From assembly GCA_947478865.1 (NCBI GenBank), contig CANJXF010000046.1:1-33225 (forward strand): 33,225 nucleotides of DNA, given 5' to 3'. Below are positions 26,209 through 33,225 of this stretch, in pieces. A model generated the notes under the pieces. The model saw only the letters and a list, made by a program, of their open reading frames with translations, searched no databases and was not told the DNA's origin. Numbering within the stretch: the first letter of the stretch is position 1; each line of letters starts with the position of its first letter. The position numbers and the translations under genes were made by a program. Source of the DNA: Verrucomicrobiales bacterium (GTDB taxonomy: Bacteria > Verrucomicrobiota > Verrucomicrobiia > Limisphaerales > CANJXF01).

Positions 26209-27794
26209 AGTTGGGCGGCGGCTGTACCGATGCGATGGGCATTGGCCATCACTGAAAGTGTGATCGTCGTGGCTGGGATATTCGGAAATACGGTCGCGTC
26301 GACAGCGTGGACGCGTTGCCAGCCGGCCGGCCGGCCGAGCAGATCGGTTTCGAATTCAACTGGCTGCAATCGCATCGGAAACGATCCGCCTGTATGATGG
26401 CCGCGTCCGACGGGCGTGATTTGCAGCAAAGGCGGCACGGCTAACGCACCGAACCGACGGGCCTCTCGAGTAAATTTCCAGGCAATCTGGCGTGCGCGAC
26501 GACGGGCCTCCGGGTTTATCTCGGCTTTTAGACGCAGCCTTGGCGGCTGACCTGAAACGGGTGCGGTCAGTTCCACACCGATGCGCGAAGAGTGGTCTGA
26601 GTGTAGATAACTCTGAACAATCCCCAATCGCCGGGCAGTCATCCGAGCAAAAGCCCGACTGATCGCATTGTGAAAAGGAAAGGCGCTTTCGACTGCACCG
26701 GCCCAGAGATCATTGTATGTATAAAGCTGCGCGTGAACTGTGTGCTGGTCCGTGAGGTCATCCATCAGCTCGACAAAGATTTGGCTGAGCGTGTGCAGCC
26801 TCTCTTGCTCGGGATTGCTGTCGCCGCTTGGAAGAAGAAATGGAAAAAGAAAATACTGACTGTCGCGCAGCTGCACTCGGCGTCCGAAGGCCTGCTGAGA
26901 CCAAAGCAGCAGTCGGGTAGTGGGGATGGGACCACCGGCGGAAAAAACCCGCTCGGCATGCCATTGCCGGGGCGCCCCTGAGACTCGGTCAAAGCCACGG
27001 ATAAGCACCTCGCCGCCGGTTTCCGCGACGGTCTCTACAATGACATCGGGCTGGTACGAAAAATTTGGATCCATCCGCAGGCGGGCAAGGGTTGCCGCGC
27101 TATTGTAGATGTAGCCATAGGGGCATCCGTACATGCAGGTGCCACAATAGACACAGCCGAAATTGCTTGTATTATTCGTACCAGCAACCGCTAGGCGCGA
27201 ATGGCCAAAATGCCAACCATCGCGGGCGAGTGAGGAACGATGTCGCTGCAGGTGTGCCATCAGACGTTCCGCCTGACGACTGAGACGCAGTGAACTGGGC
27301 GTGTCGGTATAAAGAGGTGCGAAGGCCGCAAGGTCATCATGCTGACCGGCGAGCCCGGTCAGTCGAACAACTGCGGCGTAATGAGCCTCCAGATCGGCGG
27401 CACGCAGCGGCCAGCCACGAAGATCACGTTCTGAATATGGCAGCATGGCGGCGCCCCAAACATTGCTCAGCCCACCTTGGGCGAGGGAGGGGCGGAGACC
27501 GATATTTTCTCCATCGGCAGGTAAATGACGATCGGTTTCACGATAGGGAAAATCAGACCCGAAGAGGCGCTTAAACGGCACGCCTTCTTTGGTGGCGGCC
27601 ATGCCTTCGCGAATGAACGCATGCCAGTCAGGGCGCCATCTGTCCGGTGAGTTACGGGCCATTTCATCGACCACATTTTTCCGTTCGGGCTCCAGTCGAA
27701 GGCCGGCATCTAGCATGGTAACGATTTTGCCAGCCTCCAGCAGGGCGTGAGCGCAGGCGACACCTGCCGGACCAGACCCGATTACGTAGTACAT
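26205..27794 (-). CDS. GMC-type FAD oxidoreductase with ferredoxin-like Cys motif
   Basis: The 529-residue protein begins with the FAD loop YVIGSGPAGVACA (GxGxxG at 6-11) and has a GMC-like second FAD region (GGLSNVWGAAM near 107-117). The C-terminal domain has HHTGGSFPM (His466/His467) and VDATVFPNIPATT, the normal active-site end of GMC alcohol and sugar oxidoreductases. Unusual is FGCVYCGTCMYGCPYGY, with Cys214, 217, 220 and 224 spaced C-x2-C-x2-C-x3-C-P like a [4Fe-4S] ferredoxin site. The enzyme would oxidise an alcohol group, and the Cys motif may pass electrons to a partner instead of O2. It leads a minus-strand operon with an SDR (4-base overlap) and a polyprenyl-phosphate GT2. Confidence 0.82.
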   Translation of the reverse strand: MYYVIGSGPAGVACAHALLEAGKIVTMLDAGLRLEPERKNVVDEMARNSPDRWRPDWHAFIREGMAATKEGVPFKRLFGSDFPYRETDRHLPADGENIGLRPSLAQGGLSNVWGAAMLPYSERDLRGWPLRAADLEAHYAAVVRLTGLAGQHDDLAAFAPLYTDTPSSLRLSRQAERLMAHLQRHRSSLARDGWHFGHSRLAVAGTNNTSNFGCVYCGTCMYGCPYGYIYNSAATLARLRMDPNFSYQPDVIVETVAETGGEVLIRGFDRVSGAPRQWHAERVFSAGGPIPTTRLLLWSQQAFGRRVQLRDSQYFLFPFLLPSGDSNPEQERLHTLSQIFVELMDDLTDQHTVHAQLYTYNDLWAGAVESAFPFHNAISRAFARMTARRLGIVQSYLHSDHSSRIGVELTAPVSGQPPRLRLKAEINPEARRRARQIAWKFTREARRFGALAVPPLLQITPVGRGHHTGGSFPMRLQPVEFETDLLGRPAGWQRVHAVDATVFPNIPATTITLSVMANAHRIGTAAAQL

Positions 27795-27969
27795 GAGGCC
27801 TTGGAGGGAATGATTGGCAAATATGGCCGGTTGTTGTGCGACGAGAGCTACAGAGTTGCGAACGGTTGCGGCACCTCAAGCCTGCTTTTATCGGAGATGT
27901 CGCGGTTGACCTGCCTCACCCGGATTGGGCCGTCGCAAATGAGAGACTGGGGCACAATAAAGGACCCAG

Positions 27970-28149
27970 ATGCCAAAAATAAAATGACCCACGAGGGAGC
28001 AGATCGTGGCTATCCTACGGGGATCAGAGAGCGGATCGACCTTCCATTGGTGGACGATCTAGTATGTCGGACTGGATTTGCGTGAAGAGCAGAAACTGCA
28101 GGGGCTGCGAGATAAAATTGCACAGCTGAAACAACTTGGCGCTGACTAG
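27970..28149 (+). pseudogene. decayed IS3-family orfA, second relic
   Basis: Read from ATG 27970, the frame gives MPKIK, a stop (TGA 27985-27987), then PTREQIVAILRGSESGST, a typical IS3 OrfA helix-turn-helix start. It continues as TFHWWTI (normally TFYRWK), a stop (TAG 28060-28062), and YVGLDLREEQKLQGLRDKIAQLKQL, the matching leucine-zipper region. About ten residues between SGST and TFHWW seem deleted. Two in-frame stops and the deletion make it non-functional. It belongs with the orfB relic downstream. Confidence 0.8.
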
Positions 28150-28479
28150 GCGATGAACATTCAGGTGCGCAAAGCGGTGAATGGGGGGGGCACTGGTGAG
28201 CCCGCCGCTCCCGCCCCCAAGCTATGGAAATCAGCGAGGCGTACCATCCTGCCACGGCAGGGCCTGAACCGCCCGTTGTATACAGAGCCCCGCGCTCGCG
28301 GGGCCGCGAGGCCTGCAAATCACGGGACGATGCGTCGATGTCGTCTTCCCACGGCACGACGGTGAAGTTCCTGCCCGTGCTCCACGGATACTTTCACTGC
28401 CCTAGGACAACGTGGCGAGCTGCCGGATGGCTAGACCCAAGATCGCGGCGGCCATCTCGGTGCCGGTCGCGCTGCATTG

Positions 28480-28879
28480 AGCACCTCGCGATCTAAGCTG
28501 AGACAATGGCAGCGAATTTATCGCCAAGCGGCTTTGACCGTGGCTGCTTACCGCCGGCATCGCGACCAGCTTCATCGAACTGGTCAGCCCGCGGCAAACC
28601 GAGGTAAATAAAAGTTTCAACGGCCGATTGCGGGACGAATGCCTCAACCGCTAAAGCTCTCCAGCGCGCCGAAGCGCAAGGCCGAGCCGGAGCTTTCCGC
28701 GACCACGATAACGCCAGCCCGCCGCACAGCTCGACCAGCTAACGCACGCTGATGAATTATCGCGCCGAACGTTTACACCACGCTCCGGACTCCGGTTACG
28801 CCCAAACAGAATAAAAGCGCAGGCGCGCCAAAAACCCGCGCAGAAGGCCAAAATGAATCTCAATATTCCCATATTTTGA
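28480..28879 (+). pseudogene. decayed IS3-family orfB C-terminal part
   Basis: From 28502 the frame reads DNGSEFIAKRL, a stop, PWLLTAGIATSFIE, then SPRQTEVNKSFNGRLRDECLN up to a stop at 28652. These are the rve integrase-core motifs of IS3 OrfB (second catalytic Asp and the Glu of NESFNGRLRDECLN, here Lys). After frameshifts, HDNASPPHSSTS (28704-28742; normally DYN-x-x-RPHSSLG) and a further frame to TGA 28877-28879 continue the same domain. The N-terminal half of orfB, including the first catalytic Asp, is missing. Confidence 0.8.
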
Positions 28880-29150
28880 TCCTCCCTCGCAGCAGCAAAT
28901 CGGGTTGCGCGATTGAAGGTGAGTTTTGGCGGATTCTTAAACGCCGGAATCGTCCGCAGGTCGATTGGGGGCCACTGGCTGCGCATGACGGACCCGATCA
29001 CGAGTTTGGGTTCTTGATTGAACCTCTGAAAGAACAGACTTCCCGCACAACGATCCGATTCCATTTTATGTCGATGGTACTATTGACCTTCACAGTGAGA
29101 AACCCGAAAAAGCACACCTCAATAGCGTTGAGACTACCACTTCAGCAAGG

Positions 29151-30941
29151 ATGTCATTCCCTACGTCTAGATCGTTAATCGGATTATTTTTTGCTTTTGC
29201 GGTTTGGCTGGTCGTGGCCGCCGGATCACATCGAGGTTTCGATTTCACCGATGAGGGGGCGTACTATCTTACTGCACTACATCCAAACGAGATTCTCGAT
29301 CGGCAGACGGTCTATTTTTATTTCGGCCGCGTTCTTTTCGCGGTCGCCGGGCACAATCTCGTTCTCACGCGCTGTCTGCTGGCGGCATTTTTTCTCGCTG
29401 CCACCGGTGTTTTCATCCGGGGAATTTTCGCGTTTACCGAAGAGTTCGCCGGTGGCCTGAGATTGGGCGTCTGGCTTCCGATTGCTGCGATTACCGGCAG
29501 CGCGCTAGCATTCTCCGTCGCATCGGTGGCTCCGTCCTACAATTTGTTCAACGCCCTCGCGCTACTCCTTGCCACCGGTTTCACGCTGCAAGCCGCCGCC
29601 GGACCCGCGAATTCCAATTGGGGGGCGTGGCGTGGCTCGACGATTTCGCTCATCCTAGCCGCGGTCGCACTAACGGCCGATTTTTTTATCAAATTCAGCA
29701 CCTGTGCGATTCTCGCGGCTGCCCTGATTGCGCTATTCCTGCTCACCAGCAGCGAAACGTTCCGGCGAAAAGGCCGCCTTATTCTGGGTTGCGGTGCGCT
29801 CGCACTGGGCGGAGCCACGGGTTATTTTCTTTTGGTGCAGTCCTACTCCGACTGGTTGCGCGGAGTGAACGGAACCTGGCAGGCGTTGATCGGCGGGGCG
29901 TACCTTGGCAGCGAACTCAGGCGTTACGCCGACGAATTTTGGATCCAAAGTCTCGAAACGCTCTGGTTATTCGAGGACGTTTACACCGCGGTCCTAGGGG
30001 CTGCCGGCAGCTTGCTGCTGTTTCGGCGCTGGCCGGTTCTGCAGCGCGTACTGGCGGGCTTCGGCCTCGCGACCGCGATCTACATGGTCGCGCGCATCGG
30101 CCTGCAAAGCGAGGTCCTGAGGCAGCCGATCATGATCGGCCAGCGATTCCATCTTGGCGTGATTACGGTCCTGAGCCTAGCCGTAGTCAGTAGCTGGCTC
30201 GTGCGGGCGGGCGGCGGCAGGGCTTCGCTCGGAAACGGAGCGTGGCGGGTGGCGCCATTGTTACTGCTGCTCGCCATTCTACCGCTCGCCGGATCCTTCG
30301 GGACCACCAACAACATCAACAGCAATATTCCGTATCAGTTCGCGCCCTGGATGGGAGTCATTGTGCTGCTGCTTTCCCTGCTTTCATGGATCTGGAACGT
30401 ACGCTGGCTGACGGCTTGCGGAACTCTCGCAATGGCCGCGGTGACGCTCGCTCAGTTTTTCCACGACTACTGGCAAACTCCCTATCGAGTTCCCCATGGC
30501 AGGTCTGCCCAGACCGAATCCACCCGGATCGGGGCTTCTGGATCCACATTGAGCCTCGACCCGGCTTCGCACGAGTGGGTGGAAAAAACGCGCGCTCAAC
30601 TCACGGCGGCGGGTTTTAATCCAGGCGATGATATCTTCGCCTTTTTCAATCTGCCTGGACTTGTTTTTGCCCTGGGCGGCGTTTCACCCGGCCATCCCTG
30701 GTATTTCTCGGGAGATCAGAAATCGCTCGAGCTGGATGCCATGCGTGTCGCCTCAGTCGAACCAGCGCGGCGCTCCAAAGCCTTCGTTATAACCAACGGC
30801 GATGTCACCGAATTCATTCCTTATCTAAAATCGAACGGATTAGATTTTCCCGACAACTATGCTCGCTGCGGTGAACAGTTGAAAAATCCTCTCACCGGAG
30901 AAGTCATGGAGATCTGGCGGCCAAAATTCCGCGCGCCTTGA
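29151..30941 (+). CDS. polytopic membrane protein, GT-C-like
   Basis: The 596-residue protein has an N-terminal membrane helix (about 9-24) followed at once by GFDFTDEGAYYLTALHP. This places an Asp-Glu pair in the first outside loop, as in GT39/GT83-type membrane glycosyltransferases, where the acidic residue is catalytic. About ten more helices run to residue 430, and a soluble domain of roughly 150 residues ends the protein. It probably transfers a polyprenyl-linked sugar in the periplasm, but no family is certain. It stands alone between the IS3 wreck and a convergent gene; the 60-base gap at its 3' end has only a weak 5 bp hairpin (30970-30985 region). Confidence 0.72.
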   Translation: MSFPTSRSLIGLFFAFAVWLVVAAGSHRGFDFTDEGAYYLTALHPNEILDRQTVYFYFGRVLFAVAGHNLVLTRCLLAAFFLAATGVFIRGIFAFTEEFAGGLRLGVWLPIAAITGSALAFSVASVAPSYNLFNALALLLATGFTLQAAAGPANSNWGAWRGSTISLILAAVALTADFFIKFSTCAILAAALIALFLLTSSETFRRKGRLILGCGALALGGATGYFLLVQSYSDWLRGVNGTWQALIGGAYLGSELRRYADEFWIQSLETLWLFEDVYTAVLGAAGSLLLFRRWPVLQRVLAGFGLATAIYMVARIGLQSEVLRQPIMIGQRFHLGVITVLSLAVVSSWLVRAGGGRASLGNGAWRVAPLLLLLAILPLAGSFGTTNNINSNIPYQFAPWMGVIVLLLSLLSWIWNVRWLTACGTLAMAAVTLAQFFHDYWQTPYRVPHGRSAQTESTRIGASGSTLSLDPASHEWVEKTRAQLTAAGFNPGDDIFAFFNLPGLVFALGGVSPGHPWYFSGDQKSLELDAMRVASVEPARRSKAFVITNGDVTEFIPYLKSNGLDFPDNYARCGEQLKNPLTGEVMEIWRPKFRAP

Positions 30942-31001
30942 ACGATAGCGTCGATTTCTCCCGCGAGCCAGCGGGCCAATAGCCGGTCCCGACCCCTAGC
31001 T

Positions 31002-32465
31002 TCACAGCCGCATCTTCAGTTTTTTGAAACCGGCCCAGCAGAAGGCCAGCATGATGAGGCCGTTCTTGAAGCGTTTGTTCATCTTCGTCGTGCCGTAGAC
31101 CCGCTCCTGATAATGCACGGGCAGGTCGGAAATTCGCAGGTTTAGTTTCGACGCGCCGAAGAGCAGCTCGTAATCGCCCCAGCGGTCCTCCTTGCCCCAC
31201 GTGTCGATCAACGGCCGGATGCGCTGCCAGTCGTTTCGCCAAATCACTTTGGTCCCGCACAGCGTGTCCTTCACCCGCTCGCCGAGGAGAAACGTGAAGG
31301 CCCAGCTGAAAAACTGATTCCCTATCATGTTCGCCAGCTTCATCGCCTCCCGAGGTACGGGGTAAACCATGCGGCTCCCATTCACGAACTCCGCGCGATT
31401 CGTCGCGAGGACTTCGAGAAAATACGGCAGCTCTTCCGGCATCACCGCGAGATCGGCGTCGAGAATCATCAGCACGTCGCACGTCGCCGCATCGAAACCG
31501 GTGTAAACATTCCGCGCTTTGCAGATGCCCGGGCCCGCCACGAGTTTGATGTCACGCTGCGGATAAAGCGCCCGCATGCGTTCGATTTCCTCCGCCGTGC
31601 CATCGGTGCTCTTGTCGTCGCAGAAAATAATCTCGGTGTGACAGCCCAACTCAGGAATTCGCTCCACCGCAGGTTGAATGTTGCCGCGCTCGTTCTTGCA
31701 GGGAATCACCACCGACACACTCAACTCCGCCGGCGCCCTCGCAAAACCGCGCGGCCGCGCCACCAACACGGAAATAAACGACAGCCGGTTAAACAACGGC
31801 AACGCGCCGATCACGCGATTGAGCAGAAACGAAACGACCGGAATGTTTTTCGGGAAGGTCGCGACGCGGTACGTTTTGAGCCATTCGAAGCCCGCGAGGT
31901 TCAACAAGCCCTTGAGGTCGCCCTCCGACAACCAGCTCTGCTCTTCCTGCACCGGTTTGAAACCCAGCCACGCGGCCAGGCCGACGATCGGTTCCCAGAG
32001 GTGATTGTAAGTGTAGATTAAAACCCGCGTCCCGCGCTCGCAGCCCGCTTGCAGATTTTGCAGCGCGCGCTGGACGTCGACCGTGTCGCCGATGTTCGCC
32101 ACCACAATGTAGTCGAATTTTTCGTCGGCAACGAACTGCTCCGGATCGGCCACGCGATAATCCCACTGCGGATTGAGCTTCGCCGCTTCCGCCGCGAGTT
32201 CCGGCGTGAGCTCCACGCCGACGCCCCGCTGCGGATTCACCGCGGTGAGAAATTGCCCTAGGTCGGAGCGAATCGAGAGCACCCGTTTGCCCGGTTCGAT
32301 CAGGAACCTGAACAGACGGGAGATCGATTCGTAGTAGTAACGGTTTTTCTCCACCCACGCTTTTCGATTCGGCGCGAGCCGGGCTTGCAGGGCGCGAATC
32401 GTCTCCCGGCGCGCTTGCAACGCCGCCGGACCCCACAGCATTCCCTCATTTGTATCTTCAGCCAT
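31002..32465 (-). CDS. methyltransferase-like/GT2 fusion protein, second copy type
   Basis: The 487-residue product has the same architecture as the protein at 11319-12746. An N-terminal SAM-methyltransferase-like domain (about 40-235) precedes a GT2 domain from about 248 (VSVVIPCKNERGNI, CDDKSTDGT, DADL with Asp336/Asp338), ending with [26 protein letters not shown] and ERVYGTTKM. Its motif I reads RVLSIRSDLGQF (61-72) in place of the glycine-rich EIGCGCGE, so SAM binding may be weakened or lost. I prefer ATG 32465 (MAEDTNEG); the frame is open to ATG 32534, which would place the start almost at the edge of the repeat element. It probably glycosylates a lipid carrier or glycan. Confidence 0.82.
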   Translation of the reverse strand: MAEDTNEGMLWGPAALQARRETIRALQARLAPNRKAWVEKNRYYYESISRLFRFLIEPGKRVLSIRSDLGQFLTAVNPQRGVGVELTPELAAEAAKLNPQWDYRVADPEQFVADEKFDYIVVANIGDTVDVQRALQNLQAGCERGTRVLIYTYNHLWEPIVGLAAWLGFKPVQEEQSWLSEGDLKGLLNLAGFEWLKTYRVATFPKNIPVVSFLLNRVIGALPLFNRLSFISVLVARPRGFARAPAELSVSVVIPCKNERGNIQPAVERIPELGCHTEIIFCDDKSTDGTAEEIERMRALYPQRDIKLVAGPGICKARNVYTGFDAATCDVLMILDADLAVMPEELPYFLEVLATNRAEFVNGSRMVYPVPREAMKLANMIGNQFFSWAFTFLLGERVKDTLCGTKVIWRNDWQRIRPLIDTWGKEDRWGDYELLFGASKLNLRISDLPVHYQERVYGTTKMNKRFKNGLIMLAFCWAGFKKLKMRL

Positions 32466-32535
32466 GCGGCGGCGATAGAGCAGAATGGCCAAGTTGGAGC
32501 AAGGCCGGTCCCGAACGAGGGGCGCGAATCTCATC

Positions 32536-32672
32536 AGAGCAGTTTAACCAAAAGCGTAGCGCTGATGACGTAGCGGCAGGCGTCCCTGCCTGCCAAAACG
32601 AGGACGCCGGCCCTAGCAGGCAGAGACGCCTGCCGCTACCCAAAACGGCCACGGAAAAACTTAAACCACTCT
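32536..32672 (-). repeat. 137 bp palindromic MITE-like element, copy 2 (inverted)
   Basis: The end repeats are AGAGCAGTTTAA (32536-32547) and TTAAACCACTCT (32661-32672). The hairpin arms are at 32570-32594 and 32615-32639 with a 20 nt loop. The reverse complement matches the copy at 2494-2630 along its whole length, including the asymmetric flank CCGTGGCCGTTTTG, with scattered substitutions and two compensating 1-base indels. Length is identical, 137 bp. It sits just upstream of the minus-strand fusion-protein gene and before the + strand gene at 32830. Confidence 0.8.
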
Positions 32673-32829
32673 AGATGCGCAAAGCGGGCTCTGGCGTTCA
32701 GCTGGATTGCCACCCCCGCCAATCCGGGCTCGCAACGACCCACGGTATCACCGCTCCCGACTTCGCCCGCGGCGCCCCGGGCTTTTGCGTTGCGCCGCCG
32801 AATCTCCACGTGCAAGAGAACCGGCAAAT

Positions 32830-33225
32830 ATGCGTTCGCTGTGGTTAATGTTTTCTCGGCGCTGGCTGCTCTTCTTTGTCCTGCTGACCACCGGCCTGTA
32901 TTTCTGGGAATCCGACCGCCAGAATGCGAAATGGGACGGGCCCACCCCGGGCGGTTATAATGGCAGCTACGCCGAGGCCCTGACCCACGGTCATCTCTAC
33001 ATCAAAAAAGCCCCGCCCGAGATGGAGAAACTGGCCGACCCCTACGACCCGGCGCAGTACATTCCTTATTACACGTTCGACCTCTCGTACTATCGAGGCG
33101 CGATCTATTCCTATTTCGGCGTCGCGCCCGCGCTGCTGCTCTACGTGCCGTGGACCACCCTGACCGGCAGTTATCTGTCGGAGCAATTTGGGGTCGGATT
33201 ATTCATGTCCCTCGGGTTCGCGGTA
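32830..33225 (+). CDS. membrane protein, N-terminal part, cut by the window end
   Basis: The frame from ATG 32830 is open to the last base and gives 132 residues. A basic N-terminus and a membrane helix (about 11-26, WLLFFVLLTTGLYFW) are followed by an outside loop with YNGSYAEALTHGHLYIKK and DPYDPAQYIPYYTFDLSYYRGAIYSYFGVAP. Another helix follows. This loop pattern (a DPYDP element followed by Y-x-G-x-x-YSYFG) is familiar from hypothetical membrane proteins related to GT-C glycosyltransferases. The start follows the repeat element by 157 bases in which I see no other feature. Function cannot be stated further. Confidence 0.65.
   Translation, partial: MRSLWLMFSRRWLLFFVLLTTGLYFWESDRQNAKWDGPTPGGYNGSYAEALTHGHLYIKKAPPEMEKLADPYDPAQYIPYYTFDLSYYRGAIYSYFGVAPALLLYVPWTTLTGSYLSEQFGVGLFMSLGFAV

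Larger units (their letters stand above)
27795..29150 (+). mobile_element. gene-poor region with an IS3-family wreck
   Basis: This 1.36 kb stretch holds no intact gene. Its centre (27970-28879) is a + strand IS3-family relic with orfA and orfB remains and an internal loss of several hundred bases. I could not define its terminal inverted repeats or a target duplication. A hairpin GCCCCGCG-CT-CGCGGGGC lies at 28287-28304. The parts at 27795-27969 and 28880-29150 show no recognisable product; the promoters of the divergent GMC gene and of the + strand gene at 29151 should lie there, but I see no convincing -35/-10 pair. Confidence 0.65.

Noticed and set aside
28075-28149. A stretch resembling the C-terminus of a ParD-type antitoxin (LREEQKLQGLRDKIAQ)
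   Set aside because: Read in the same frame with the upstream TREQIVAILRGSESGST and TFHWW parts, it is the leucine-zipper end of a broken IS3 OrfA, which explains the whole stretch better.
28183-28190. A run of 8 G as a second possible contingency tract
   Set aside because: It lies in a decayed IS region without an intact reading frame, so slippage there would have no coding effect.
28287-28304. Hairpin GCCCCGCG-CT-CGCGGGGC as a terminator
   Set aside because: There is no T-run after it and no gene ends nearby; it sits in IS debris.
28402-28647. An 81-codon minus-strand frame in the IS region
   Set aside because: It is the mirror of the IS3 orfB relic on the plus strand; the plus-strand reading gives the known SFNGRLRDECLN motif.
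30942-31001. Bidirectional terminator between convergent genes
   Set aside because: Only a weak 5 bp CCCGC/GCGGG hairpin is visible and no T-runs flank it.
1-33225. CRISPR arrays, tRNA or rRNA genes
   Set aside because: No regularly spaced repeats with unique spacers and no tRNA-like cloverleaf or rRNA sequence were recognised. The only clear long dispersed repeat is the pair of 137 bp elements.

Overview
This 33 kb window looks like a surface-polysaccharide (O-antigen, capsule or glycolipid) locus from a GC-rich Gram-negative-like bacterium. Genes are packed with many ATGA or TAATG stop/start overlaps, and most starts lack a convincing Shine-Dalgarno sequence. This style, together with an abundant-looking 137 bp palindromic repeat, suggests Verrucomicrobiota (Opitutales-like). 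That assignment is an inference from gene style, not from a marker gene.

Layout. Positions 1-2462 hold the end of a membrane-protein gene (possibly an MBOAT acyltransferase), an SGNH/GDSL-type hydrolase, a 48-residue single-span membrane protein and a secreted seven-repeat beta-propeller. A 137 bp inverted-repeat element follows (2494-2630). From 2704 to 20672 all genes are on the + strand, mostly touching or overlapping: a Wzt-like ABC ATPase, a Gfo/Idh/MocA sugar dehydrogenase, a GtrB/DPM1-like GT2, an AsnB-type amidotransferase, a SAM methyltransferase, a GT4, a UDP-glucuronate 4-epimerase-like SDR, a methyltransferase-GT2 fusion, three large polytopic membrane proteins of glycosyltransferase or unknown type, an LPG-synthase-TM/flippase-like protein and another GT4. 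One of the polytopic genes carries a run of 15 G.

Positions 20757-28879 look like an inserted module bounded by two different IS3-family wrecks. Inside are a GalE-like epimerase, an AT-rich membrane glycosyltransferase-like gene, and a minus-strand operon of GMC oxidoreductase, SDR and polyprenyl-phosphate GT2. The GMC protein has a ferredoxin-like Cys motif. After the second wreck come another polytopic protein (29151-30941), a minus-strand second copy of the methyltransferase-GT2 fusion type (31002-32465), a second 137 bp element in the opposite orientation (32536-32672) and the start of one more membrane protein.

How it may work together (inference): the SDRs and the Gfo/Idh enzyme make or modify nucleotide sugars, AsnB may amidate an acid group, and cytosolic GT4/GT2 enzymes build the chain. 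The GT2 enzymes with C-terminal membrane segments charge polyprenyl phosphate with single sugars, and the polytopic GT-C-like proteins use these outside the membrane. The Wzt ATPase would drive export, but its Wzm permease is not in the window. The most novel candidate is the GMC-SDR-GT2 operon, whose composition resembles an oxidation/reduction epimerisation of a lipid-linked sugar (a DprE1/DprE2-like logic built from unrelated enzymes).
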